A stretch of 10,680 bases of DNA from Planctomycetota bacterium (GCA_021160785.1 JAGHBX010000212.1:1-10680); one strand, 5' to 3'. Numbered from the stretch's first letter, positions 1 through 7,106 are shown. Translations and numbers: made by a program. The notes: generated by a model from the letters alone, not told the origin.

Positions 1-2
1 GC

Positions 3-2633
3 GAAAGCCAGTATGAAGCGGAAGACGCCGGCCTGAACGGCACAGAAGCCTACGTCCACCAAAACGCTTCCGGCGGATACCGCGTGCACCTGTTCGATGA
101 AACAGGCGACTACATCCTCTACGACAATGTCGTCGACGCCGATTACCTCGAGATAACATATTCGCTGGGTCTTGCGACTGACAAACAATGTAGTGTTTAT
201 ATCGACGGCAACGACGTTGCCACAGCGGTATTTTCGCCGACGGGCTCCTGGGACACTTACCGCATGCTGCTGCTTGAAGTGGACGTGGAAAACAGTGTAA
301 AACTACAACTCGACGCCGATGACCAAACCGCCAATGCCGACGAAGCCTGCGCCTGGCAGGACAAGATCGCCCTCTACACCACTCAGCCGGGAACCGTCGA
401 GTGGGTATGCCAACATCATCCCGACAGGGTAATGAATCTGTTTGGCGTTTTGAATCTTGATTTTCCGGGACTGCAGAATGTAAAGGCGGCCGTCAACGCC
501 GGGCAATGGGAAACGGCCTGTACGGAATTGCTCTTGTACTATCAAACAACAGACACATGGTATGGCTCGGCGTTTAGAGAACCGCAACCTGCTCCGACAG
601 CCGGCACCGTATCCGAAGCCGAAGACCTGTTAAATGACATCTTCGTATACAACGGCATCCAGGGTTCGATAATGCGTTTAGCCGACGGCAGCATCGATTG
701 GAACTACACAGGCCCCGTCGATTCGGAACATTGGGCCAACAATTTCTGTCGCGTCTACTGGGTAAACACCCTGGTAAACGCCTACCTGGATACGGGAAAC
801 ATCAATTACAGCAGTCGCCTCAATAAGGATATCGCCGACTTCGTCATTAATTACCCGGTCGGCGCCGGCCTGCACGTATGGCAACCTTTAAACGCAGGCA
901 TTCGAGCCCGCAGTTTGGCCAGAGTATTCTTCAGGCTCCTGAACGCCCCCGAATTCCGGCCCGCAACCAGGGTCATGATGCTGTCAAGTCTCGCAGAGCA
1001 CGCCGATTTCTTAAGGCACAATCACAGAGCCGACGGCAACCAGAAGATAAGCGAACTGCACGGCGTTGCCAGGATCGCCGTCGGCTACCCGGAACTGACC
1101 GCCAGCCCGGCATGGGCCGACTACGTCGGGCAGGAGGATGCAGAAGAATGCAATATCCAGGTCTATCCCGACGGCGTGCAATATGAACTTTCGTTTTCAT
1201 ATCACAACGGCGTGGCGGGCGCTCTCGGCGACACGGCCGACGAACTGAGAAACGGCGGCTATACCGTAAACTCCGAACTGGACCGGACGGTTGAGGACAT
1301 GTACAACTATGAGGCGTGGGCGCTGCGACCCGACGGCAACGGACCCTTAAACGGCGATTCGGGTCTGTCAAATTATGTCGCCACGATTCTTTCCAGAGCT
1401 GATGTATATGGTCGCAATGACTGGAAGGGCATGGTTAACTACAACAGCTACCCGGCCTGGGCGCCCAATGAAGTTTCAGCGGTGTTTCCATGGGCGGGCC
1501 ACGCGATTTTCCGCAGCGGCTGGGACGCCGACGCACACTGGTCGTTTTTCGACATCGGACCTTTCGGACAGGGTCACGTTCACAGCGACAAACTGCACAT
1601 TTCGATAGCCGCCTTCGGAAGAGACCTCATTGCCGATTCGGGCAAATGGCATTACGACAACTATCATGAGCCGTGGGGCTATGCGCGGGAGTACTTCATC
1701 GGCACGTTCGCCCATAACGGCCTGATTTTCGACGGCCTCGGCCAGAGACTGAAACTGAAAGAACAGGTCGCCAGCCCTATAAGTCAGGACAAATATCTGC
1801 TCACGGACGAATTCGATTATGCCCGGGGAACAACGACCGAATACGATTACCAGGGCGGAGTGCACAATGGTTTTGACTATGACCTGCCGGGAACCCTCAG
1901 ACATACCCGCGCAGTACTTTATGTAAGAGGTAAATACTGGGTCGTCGTCGACGATGTTGTGACCGACCGACCCCGGAGCATCGACACATTATGGCAGTTT
2001 GCCCCCGGCTGTACCGTGGTGGTTGACACAAACGGAAAAGACGTAAAAACAACCGATGCCCAAAAAGGCAATATCCGCATCGTACCTGTCGCCGACCACA
2101 CCTGGAGTGCCCGGGCGGTCATCGGAGAAGGCGACCCCCAAAGCGGCTGGGACATTCGAGACCCCGACAACGGCTGGTACAGCAGGACAACAAGAGCGAT
2201 AGAACCCAGCTACACCGCCATTTACTCGGCGCAGAATGCAGGCTCGTCCACATTTGCCTGGATACTCGTTCCCGCCGACGGCGATGTGCCTGAAGTGACG
2301 GCGTCGGTCGTCTCAAACAACGGCGACGAAATCAGGATTCGCATAGAAGCAGATGGGCAAAACGCTCGATATGTTACTGTCCCCATAACGTCGGGCGCGC
2401 CGCAGGTAGTCTCGGAATCCGCCACCGACTTCGACAACGATGGCGATGTGGACGCTGCCGACCTTGCGTTCATTGCATCCCAATGGCTCTCCGACAGTCC
2501 ACAGCCGCATCCTCAAACCCAAAAGAGCCCTGACCTCTTGCTCGACGGCCTGATCGACTACGGCGACTTTGTATTGTTTGCCGAGAACTGGCTGACAGGT
2601 GCGGGGGCCTTCCCGCAGGCTGCTGGATTCTGA
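3..2633 (+). CDS. Secreted heparinase II/III-type polysaccharide lyase with CBM6/35-like module and dockerin-like C-terminus (5' end outside window)
   Basis: The reading frame is open from base 3, so the gene starts outside the window; the GTG at 84 is an internal codon. Residue numbers below count from that GTG. The extreme N-terminus, including the 27 codons before it (YEAEDAGLNG...), resembles the beta-sandwich of CBM6/CBM35 modules, to about residue 100. Residues 105-350 resemble the alpha-helical toroid of heparinase II/III-type lyases. Around 361-374, PDGVQYE followed by SYH looks like an active-site stretch. The C-terminal sheet domain carries GQGHVHSDK (495-503), LIADSG (515-520) and AHN (543-545). 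By analogy with heparinase II, His500, Asp518 and His544 may bind a metal. Residues 782-837 hold two calcium-loop-like segments of dockerin type, DNDGDVDAADLAFIASQWL and DGLIDYGDFVLFAENWL. The enzyme probably beta-eliminates a uronic-acid-containing polysaccharide outside the cytoplasm. Substrate and PL family number are not resolved. Confidence 0.85.
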   Translation, partial: ESQYEAEDAGLNGTEAYVHQNASGGYRVHLFDETGDYILYDNVVDADYLEITYSLGLATDKQCSVYIDGNDVATAVFSPTGSWDTYRMLLLEVDVENSVKLQLDADDQTANADEACAWQDKIALYTTQPGTVEWVCQHHPDRVMNLFGVLNLDFPGLQNVKAAVNAGQWETACTELLLYYQTTDTWYGSAFREPQPAPTAGTVSEAEDLLNDIFVYNGIQGSIMRLADGSIDWNYTGPVDSEHWANNFCRVYWVNTLVNAYLDTGNINYSSRLNKDIADFVINYPVGAGLHVWQPLNAGIRARSLARVFFRLLNAPEFRPATRVMMLSSLAEHADFLRHNHRADGNQKISELHGVARIAVGYPELTASPAWADYVGQEDAEECNIQVYPDGVQYELSFSYHNGVAGALGDTADELRNGGYTVNSELDRTVEDMYNYEAWALRPDGNGPLNGDSGLSNYVATILSRADVYGRNDWKGMVNYNSYPAWAPNEVSAVFPWAGHAIFRSGWDADAHWSFFDIGPFGQGHVHSDKLHISIAAFGRDLIADSGKWHYDNYHEPWGYAREYFIGTFAHNGLIFDGLGQRLKLKEQVASPISQDKYLLTDEFDYARGTTTEYDYQGGVHNGFDYDLPGTLRHTRAVLYVRGKYWVVVDDVVTDRPRSIDTLWQFAPGCTVVVDTNGKDVKTTDAQKGNIRIVPVADHTWSARAVIGEGDPQSGWDIRDPDNGWYSRTTRAIEPSYTAIYSAQNAGSSTFAWILVPADGDVPEVTASVVSNNGDEIRIRIEADGQNARYVTVPITSGAPQVVSESATDFDNDGDVDAADLAFIASQWLSDSPQPHPQTQKSPDLLLDGLIDYGDFVLFAENWLTGAGAFPQAAGF

Positions 2634-2642
2634 GAAAAGAAA

Positions 2643-2676
2643 ACCCTATAGCCTGGTTCCTGCAAGGCTATAGGGT
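2643..2676. terminator. Hairpin between convergent genes, probable bidirectional terminator
   Basis: A perfect 11-bp inverted repeat, ACCCTATAGCC (2643-2653) and GGCTATAGGGT (2666-2676), has a 12-nt loop and begins 9 nt after the lyase stop codon. Read on the minus strand the stem is followed by TTTCTTTTCTC, a usable U-rich tract, so it should stop transcripts arriving from the LamG genes. On the plus strand no T tract follows, so termination of the lyase transcript here is less certain. Confidence 0.6.
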
Positions 2677-2848
2677 CACTCTCAGACAAGGCTAAACACG
2701 CACCCCGCTGTGCTTACAGATGACAACGTCAACTCCTTCTACACAGCATGCGCGACCGGGCGAGTCGAGTATAACAGTCAGCCTGAAAAACTCACCCCTT
2801 ATCGTTATCGACACAGACAGGCCTCGGCTCGGGCCTTCTGTGTACCCT
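2677..2848. other. Intergenic spacer between convergent genes with imperfect hairpin
   Basis: No coding potential is convincing here. Just after the stop codon of the minus-strand LamG/PEP-CTERM gene lies an imperfect inverted repeat: ACACAGA-C-AGGCC (2811-2823) against GGCCTTCTGTGT (2832-2843), with one bulged C and an 8-nt loop. On the minus strand no T tract follows it, so it may be an mRNA 3'-end stabiliser or a weak terminator. The rest of the spacer shows nothing recognisable. Confidence 0.4.
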
Positions 2849-3616
2849 CTATTTCTTGTCTTCCTGTCGCCGCCGACGGCGAATCAGTAATCCACCACCT
2901 GTCAGAAGCAAAGCGATTGTCGCCGGTTCCGGGACGAGAGCCCTGATGTCGGCTGCACCGAGTGCTTCATCGTAGACCCGCACTTCGTCAATGAGACCGG
3001 TATAGTACTTGGAGACTGCTCCGCTGCTTTCGAACGCACCGATTGTGAACTTGTGGCTGAGGGTTTGTGCTATGGGTCCTGTCGCGGCGACTGCAGCGCC
3101 GTCCTGAACGCCATCAACATAAAAGGTATAGAACGCGCCGTCGTATACCCCCGCCAGGTGATGCCATTGTTCATCGTTGATGTCTACGGTTCCCCGGACC
3201 TTGCTGCCCGAAGGCGTGGTGTCCATGGCCTGGAAAGTGCCGTCCTTGCTGCCACTGACGTAGAGTCTCCAGTTGTAGCCCCTGGTTACGATGCTGTCAT
3301 GGGAGGACCAGTTGTTTGCGCTGGACTTCACCCAGGCGGCCACGGTGATGACAGAGGTAATACCGCCAATGTCGCCGTTGCCGACCTCGACGTAATCGCC
3401 GCTCCCGTCGAGCAACAATACGTTGCTTGCGCCCTTCAATCCTCCGCCTGCATCGAAGATTATCCCCGCGCCTCCTCTGGCCTGCCCTGCAACCGTACCC
3501 GTGCCGGTGTTGACGTAGCCATTCTCGAAATCATAGGCTGCCACCGTCGCCGCGTGGACATGGGTTGTGAGTCCGACAATCACCAATAACATTACCGCAA
3601 TCGTTACACTTTTCAT
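2849..3616 (-). CDS. Secreted LamG (concanavalin A-like) domain protein with PEP-CTERM sorting signal
   Basis: This is a 255-residue protein. Residues 1-22 form a signal peptide (MKSVTIAVMLLVIVGL..., cleavage near HVHA-A). Residues 24-225 form one LamG/jelly-roll domain of the LamG_3 type. It has the usual marks: the strand SVITVAAWVKS, the RGYNWRLYVSG stretch, WHHLAGVYDG, FYVDGVQDG and the closing GLIDEVRVYDEAL. The C-terminus is a complete PEP-CTERM signal: VPEPAT at 228-233, a short hydrophobic helix and an RRRRR cluster. In bacteria with an exosortase this tail is recognised in the membrane and processed for surface or matrix attachment. The start is supported by AAAGGAG seven bases upstream. 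The domain is a close paralogue of the LamG domain in the gene immediately upstream (3710-5179), 93 bp away on the same strand, so co-transcription is likely. LamG domains often bind glycans; no enzyme motif is visible. Confidence 0.88.
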   Translation of the reverse strand: MKSVTIAVMLLVIVGLTTHVHAATVAAYDFENGYVNTGTGTVAGQARGGAGIIFDAGGGLKGASNVLLLDGSGDYVEVGNGDIGGITSVITVAAWVKSSANNWSSHDSIVTRGYNWRLYVSGSKDGTFQAMDTTPSGSKVRGTVDINDEQWHHLAGVYDGAFYTFYVDGVQDGAAVAATGPIAQTLSHKFTIGAFESSGAVSKYYTGLIDEVRVYDEALGAADIRALVPEPATIALLLTGGGLLIRRRRRQEDKK

Positions 3617-3709
3617 CCTGCCGCTCCTTTCACCTTGTTGTCTTATTCTTCACCTTCCTCTTTATATTGTCTGTCGACGCCGATACGAACTACGTCGGCA
3701 GTATGCGTC
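3617..3709 (-). other. Spacer between two tandem LamG genes with weak hairpin and weak -10-like box
   Basis: About 11 nt after the upstream stop codon lies an imperfect inverted repeat (GCCGA 3679-3683 with TCGGC 3695-3699), without a T tract on the minus strand. A TATAAA box (3666-3661 on the minus strand) has only a poor -35 match. The spacer is compatible with read-through from the upstream gene, with attenuation, or with a weak secondary promoter. None of these is proven. Confidence 0.25.
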
Positions 3710-5179
3710 TTACATAAACGGCCTGTTGCACGCCGGCACCTGGGGATCGTTGCAGCCGGCCCAGTCGGCGGCGAGGGCGGCTACATCGGCGAAATCAACA
3801 TCGCAGTCGCCGTCGATATCGCCGGGCAACTGGAAGCCGGCCTGCTTGATGCTTTCGCAGCTCGGCGCCTGGATGGTCACCTGGTCAAACTGTGTCAGGT
3901 CCTCGTCATCGGCGGTTAGACGGAGCACATAGGTCCCCGTGGCGTCAATTGTAACCGTGGGATTGACGGCGGTGGACTGATCGAGGTTACCGTTGTCGTC
4001 GGGGTCGAAAACAACAGTTGCGCCGGCAGGTTTGCTCACAACGGTCCAGAGTTGTGTCAGCGTCGAGCCGGTGGGCAACCCGTCGTCTTCGACAGTTGCG
4101 TCGTCAAGCGGCACGCTGACGGTGCTTTCTGAAAGACGGGCAACCTTGTCGTCGCCCGCCCAGACAACGGGTGGAACGTTGCCTGTTTTAAAGCTCCAGA
4201 GGGGGCCTTCTGTCAGTATCTCTCCGCTGTTGTTGGGATCGTAGCAATCGACTTTCCAGTAATAGGTTGTGTAATTAACCAGCGGTTTGGGCGTGAAGTT
4301 TGCGGTGGAATCGCCGTCAAGTCTTGATTCGATCTTGTCAAAGGAGAAATTCGGAGATGCAACGTTTGGATCCGTTCCGAAATAGACGTCACAAAGAACG
4401 GGAAACTGCTCATTGGCATGTCGTGGCTGAGGTCGAAGCCAACGAAGTTCCGGCAGGCTGGTGCCGGCGGTTGCACCGTTGGCGGGTTGTGGAAGAGAGG
4501 CGTGTTTCGGAAACACGATGTCCTTGATTTCACTTGCCGACAGGATATGGTCGTAGACTCGAACATCATCAATGAAGCCGTCATACTCCTTTTTGGCTGC
4601 CGGGTCGGAGGTCTTCAGGAATGCGCCTATCACGAATTTATTGCTTGTGTTAGTGGCTATGGGGCCTGTTGCGGCGACTGCAGCACCGTCCTGAACGCCG
4701 TCGATGTAGAGCACGTACTGCAAGCCGTCATAAGTTCCGGCGACATGATGCCATTCGCCGTCGTTTATATCGACGCTTCCGCGAACCTTAGTGGGCTTGG
4801 GTTCAGTGTCCATGCATTGGAAAGTTCCATTGGCGCTTCCGCTGATGTAGACTCTCCAGTTATAGCCCCTGGTGACGACACCTGCATCGGACCAGTTTGT
4901 TCCAGCCGACTTCACCCAGGCGGCGACTGTTATGACAGAAGTGATATGGTCGATATCGTCGTTGTCAATTCTGACATAGTCGCCGTTCCCATCGACACTG
5001 AGGACAGAGCCTCTTATTGCATCGATAACTATTTCTGCGCCCCCCAGGGGTTGGCCAACTGCAGAACCCGTGCCGGTATTTTCATAGTTGCCTTCAAATT
5101 CGTAGAACGACACCAGCTCGGCGTTGGAAATTGCGGCGATGAGGCCTGTCAATATCAGTAGGACTGCCTGTTTCCTCAT
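3710..5179 (-). CDS. Secreted modular LamG - FN3-like - PKD-like protein with dockerin-like C-terminus
   Basis: This is a 489-residue protein. Residues 1-20 are a signal peptide (cleavage near SNA-E). Residues 22-222 form a LamG domain very like that of the neighbouring 2849-3616 gene, sharing ITSVITVAAWVKS, VTRGYNWR and DGVQDGAAVAATGPIA. Residues about 225-333 resemble the FN3-like linker common in planctomycete secreted proteins (PQPANGAT, YFGTDPNV, TTYYWKVDCYDP). Residues 336-437 resemble a PKD-type module (PPVVWAGDD, QLWTVVSKPAGATV, YVLRLTADDED). Residues 452-476 are a dockerin-like calcium loop (DIDGDCDVDFADVAALAADW) followed by a Cys-rich end. AAAGGAG eight bases before the ATG fixes the start. 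It is divergent from the regulator at 5436 and preceded by its own promoter. No catalytic domain is recognised, so glycan binding or surface attachment is the most reasonable role. Confidence 0.87.
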   Translation of the reverse strand: MRKQAVLLILTGLIAAISNAELVSFYEFEGNYENTGTGSAVGQPLGGAEIVIDAIRGSVLSVDGNGDYVRIDNDDIDHITSVITVAAWVKSAGTNWSDAGVVTRGYNWRVYISGSANGTFQCMDTEPKPTKVRGSVDINDGEWHHVAGTYDGLQYVLYIDGVQDGAAVAATGPIATNTSNKFVIGAFLKTSDPAAKKEYDGFIDDVRVYDHILSASEIKDIVFPKHASLPQPANGATAGTSLPELRWLRPQPRHANEQFPVLCDVYFGTDPNVASPNFSFDKIESRLDGDSTANFTPKPLVNYTTYYWKVDCYDPNNSGEILTEGPLWSFKTGNVPPVVWAGDDKVARLSESTVSVPLDDATVEDDGLPTGSTLTQLWTVVSKPAGATVVFDPDDNGNLDQSTAVNPTVTIDATGTYVLRLTADDEDLTQFDQVTIQAPSCESIKQAGFQLPGDIDGDCDVDFADVAALAADWAGCNDPQVPACNRPFM

Positions 5180-5197
5180 TCGTGTGTCTCCTTTCCC

Positions 5198-5219
5198 ATT
5201 ACCGGATTGAACCGATAAT
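5198..5219. repeat. Imperfect inverted repeat in the 5' leader of the 3710-5179 gene
   Basis: ATTACCGG (5198-5205) and CCGATAAT (5212-5219) form an 8-bp inverted repeat with one mismatch around a 6-nt centre. It lies between the predicted transcription start and the ribosome binding site of the minus-strand LamG gene. It could be an operator or an mRNA hairpin; nothing in the sequence decides between them. Confidence 0.35.
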
Positions 5220-5253
5220 GCTCATCATAGCAAGTACATTCTTACACTGTCGA

Positions 5254-5281
5254 ATTATAGCCCGTTGGCAATTTAAGGCAA
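5254..5281 (-). promoter_or_regulatory. Sigma-70-type promoter for the 3710-5179 LamG gene
   Basis: On the minus strand a TTGCCT -35 box (5281-5276, four of six consensus bases) is followed after 16 bp by a perfect TATAAT -10 box (5259-5254). Transcription would start near 5247, giving a leader of about 67 nt before the ATG at 5179. Confidence 0.55.
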
Positions 5282-5297
5282 CCCCATATTGCGTATT

Positions 5298-5310
5298 TTT
5301 TTCCCCATTT
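5298..5310. promoter_or_regulatory. 13-bp motif copy 1, candidate regulator binding site
   Basis: TTTTTCCCCATTT lies 16 bp upstream of the -35 box of the minus-strand LamG promoter and in front of the XylR-type gene. An identical copy is found at 6688-6700, just beyond that gene. This placement suits an operator of the intervening AraC-family regulator, but binding is inference. Confidence 0.35.
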
Positions 5311-5319
5311 TGCGCAAAA
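5308..5319. repeat. Perfect 12-bp palindrome in the divergent intergenic region
   Basis: TTTTGCGCAAAA is its own reverse complement. It overlaps the end of the 13-bp motif at 5298-5310 and lies between the divergent LamG and regulator genes. It is a possible dimer binding site. Confidence 0.35.
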
Positions 5320-5435
5320 GTTCGGCATGTCTATTGACCGAAATACTGTAAAGGCGGCCTCTGAGAGCTGCAATGCGATTTTGCCCTGAAAAGGCGGATT
5401 CTTGACAGACTACGTGAAAATAAGGTAATAGTTTT

Positions 5436-6641
5436 ATGAGTGAGCCTCGCAAAGTTATTTTGCTGCTTGCAACTTCGCGTGCTCATGCCCGCGGGCTTTT
5501 GTACGGGATCGCCAAATATTCCCGTCTGCACGGCCCATGGATATTCGACATGGCGCCGCCCTTTTACAGGGAGCCGGGCACGGTGTCTCGTCTGAAGAAA
5601 TGGGGCGCCGACGGTGTCATTGCCCCTGACGCCCGGGAGAACAAAGAGATAATCGCCATGGGTCTGCCCACGATTGTCTACCGGATGGCCAAGGATCGCA
5701 TCCCGCATTTGCCGGCTATCATTGCCGATGACGAGACGGTGGGAATTATGTCCGCCGAACACCTGCTGGACCGGGGTTTTCGAAGGTTCGCCTATTGCGG
5801 TGTTGAGCCCAGGCCGTGGTCGCAGGCTCGCAGCGAAAGCTTCAGCGCACGGATCCTGGATGCCGGTTTCCAGACGGATTTGTTCAGCCGTAAAGACAAG
5901 TTGAAGAGCCGGGATTCGTTTAACCGCCAGCAGAATCTTCTCTCGGACTGGCTCAAGTCACTGCCTAAACCGGTTGGACTCATGGCAGGCAACGATGCTT
6001 GCGGACGCTATGTAATGCAGGCGTGCCGGCGTGCCGGGTTGAACGTGCCTGATGAAGTGGCGGTTATCGGCGTGGACAATGACAGTCTGATCTGCGACCT
6101 GACCGAACCACCGCTGTCGAGCATAGCCATGAATACAGAAAAGGCCGGCTATGAGGTGGCTCAACTACTGGACGGCCTGATGGCTGGTGAAAAGATGACC
6201 GGACAGAACATTGTTGTTCAACCCACACACATTGCCACGAGGCAGTCGACCGAAATCCTGGCTATTGACGACAGAGAAGTCGCCGAAGCAATACGGTTTA
6301 TCCGCCAAAATGCACGACAGGCCATTGCAGTCGGTGACGTTGTTAATCACGCGGCAATGTCACGCCGGAGTCTCGAAATACGCTTTCATCGAGCAGTGGG
6401 GCGGTCCATACATAATGAGATCAAACGTTTCCGCGCCCAGCAGATTGTGCGAATGTTAGCTGAGACCGATCTGTCCATCTCTGAGATTGCACTGGAGCTG
6501 GGTCACCACAGCAGCAAGCATCTTGCCCGTTATTTCAGGGCGCAACTGGCGATGAGCCCCCTCGAATACCGCAGGCGATTTATAAGTTCGTCTCCCGGCA
6601 GCCCCGCTAAGACATCGGGTTTTGTGCCATCTGGCATCTAA
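5436..6641 (+). CDS. XylR-type transcriptional regulator (LacI-like sugar-sensing domain plus AraC-type HTH)
   Basis: This is a 401-residue cytoplasmic regulator. Residues 1-275 match the periplasmic-binding-protein-like sensor of XylR-family regulators, including RAHARGLLYGIAKYSR, DGVIAPDA, HLLDRGFRRFAYCGV, GLMAGNDACGRYVMQA and VIGVDNDSLICDLTEPPLSSI. Residues 283-385 are an AraC-type double helix-turn-helix, with LSISEIALELGHHSSKHLARYFRAQLAMSPLEYRR as the second half and family signature (about 346-380). Order and length follow E. coli XylR, whose ligand is xylose; a different sugar is likely here. An in-frame TAA at 5421 excludes any upstream start, and a weak AAGG lies 10 nt before the ATG. 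It is divergent from the LamG genes and precedes another secreted-protein gene, so it probably controls this cluster, perhaps as an activator. No separate promoter is convincing in front of it. Confidence 0.9.
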   Translation: MSEPRKVILLLATSRAHARGLLYGIAKYSRLHGPWIFDMAPPFYREPGTVSRLKKWGADGVIAPDARENKEIIAMGLPTIVYRMAKDRIPHLPAIIADDETVGIMSAEHLLDRGFRRFAYCGVEPRPWSQARSESFSARILDAGFQTDLFSRKDKLKSRDSFNRQQNLLSDWLKSLPKPVGLMAGNDACGRYVMQACRRAGLNVPDEVAVIGVDNDSLICDLTEPPLSSIAMNTEKAGYEVAQLLDGLMAGEKMTGQNIVVQPTHIATRQSTEILAIDDREVAEAIRFIRQNARQAIAVGDVVNHAAMSRRSLEIRFHRAVGRSIHNEIKRFRAQQIVRMLAETDLSISEIALELGHHSSKHLARYFRAQLAMSPLEYRRRFISSSPGSPAKTSGFVPSGI

Positions 6642-6733
6642 AATATACGCTTGCCTGAGGCTTGCCGGTATGTCCCGGTTTTCCGCATTTTTCCCCATTT
6701 CGGCAGATCACCGCCGATGTCCTCCATTCCTTC
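6642..6733. other. Intergenic spacer downstream of the regulator
   Basis: No coding sequence is supported here. The only notable element is the second copy of the TTTTTCCCCATTT motif at 6688-6700, listed separately. Confidence 0.4.
6688..6700. promoter_or_regulatory. 13-bp motif copy 2, candidate regulator binding site
   Basis: This is an exact copy of TTTTTCCCCATTT at 5298-5310. It is flanked by CCGCA on the left and CGGCA on the right, roughly like the TGCG and GCGCA contexts of the first copy. It lies 75 bp upstream of the -35 box of the promoter for the 974-residue secreted protein, a position at which an AraC-type protein could act. Confidence 0.35.
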
Positions 6734-6774
6734 AGCCCGATTGTCAGCAATTTCACACATTTGGGCTTTTTTTT
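6734..6774 (+). terminator. Probable rho-independent terminator of the regulator gene
   Basis: AGCCC (6734-6738) pairs with GGGCT (6763-6767). A smaller hairpin, ATTG-TCAG-CAAT (6740-6751), sits inside the loop, and a run of eight Ts (6767-6774) follows. The outer stem is only 5 bp, so strength is uncertain, but the T run and the position 93 nt after the regulator stop support it. Confidence 0.5.
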
Positions 6775-6775
6775 C

Positions 6776-6804
6776 TTGACAGCAAGACTGCATGTTCCTA
6801 TAAT
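6776..6804 (+). promoter_or_regulatory. Full-consensus sigma-70 promoter
   Basis: TTGACA (6776-6781), a 17-bp spacer and TATAAT (6799-6804) match the sigma-70 consensus at all twelve positions with optimal spacing. It abuts the T run of the regulator's terminator. Transcription should begin near 6811 and run through a leader of about 295 nt into the gene at 7107. Confidence 0.8.
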
Positions 6805-6810
6805 CAGTAA

Positions 6811-7106
6811 GTTGTGTACAGTCTCAAGGAGGATTGGCTGTACAGGGGCTACTTGAAGGCGGGAGCAAAGATGATGAAAAGTGGCTGGGTACCATGGGGG
6901 TGCAATTCGCGTGGGGGGTGTAATTCGCGTGCGGTTTTCGTGTCGGCAGGGTATCTGCGCCCTGTTCTGCGCCTTTTAAGGCGTTATATTCCAAAGACTT
7001 ACTGCAGTTTTGCCGAAATAGTATTTCATGCTCGATGGAAAAGAGTCTGTCAGGCTCACATAATAGTTAATGTAGTCATTGTTTAGTCGAAAAGGAGAAT
7101 GAGGCC
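6811..7106 (+). promoter_or_regulatory. Long structured 5' leader of the 7107 gene
   Basis: About 295 nt lie between the consensus promoter and the start codon. Near its 5' end TGTACAG (6815-6821) can pair with CTGTACA (6838-6844), placing an AAGGAGG sequence (6826-6832) in the loop. An 18-bp tandem repeat follows at 6896-6931, and a short hairpin CGCCTTTTAAGGCG lies at 6970-6983. An open frame starting at GTG 6814 and ending at 7086 crosses the leader. It lacks a ribosome binding site upstream of its GTG and shows no recognisable domain, so it is not called as a gene. No known riboswitch class is recognised. The true ribosome binding site AAAGGAG is at 7091-7097. Confidence 0.45.
6896..6931 (+). 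repeat. 18-bp tandem direct repeat in the leader
   Basis: Two adjacent 18-bp units (6896-6913 and 6914-6931) read GGGGGTGyAATTCGCGTG and differ at one position (C or T). They lie in the untranslated leader between promoter and ORF and could be a tandem binding site or a replication-slippage product. Confidence 0.75.

Noticed and set aside
973..1371. Minus-strand open frame rich in Arg
   Set aside because: It is antisense to the lyase core. The arginine-rich product is typical of a shadow frame in GC-rich coding DNA.
4418..5161. Long plus-strand open frame of 247 codons
   Set aside because: It lies fully antisense to the LamG gene 3710-5179, whose signal peptide, domains, ribosome binding site and promoter are all recognisable. 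The antisense product resembles no domain.
5402..5430. TTGACA followed after 17 bp by GTAATA, as a promoter for the regulator
   Set aside because: The -10 match is poor and transcription would start at the ATG itself, removing the ribosome binding site.
6814..7086. Plus-strand open frame of 90 codons from GTG in the leader of the 7107 gene
   Set aside because: It has no ribosome binding site before the GTG, begins almost at the predicted transcription start and has no recognisable domain. It is kept only as a possible leader peptide.
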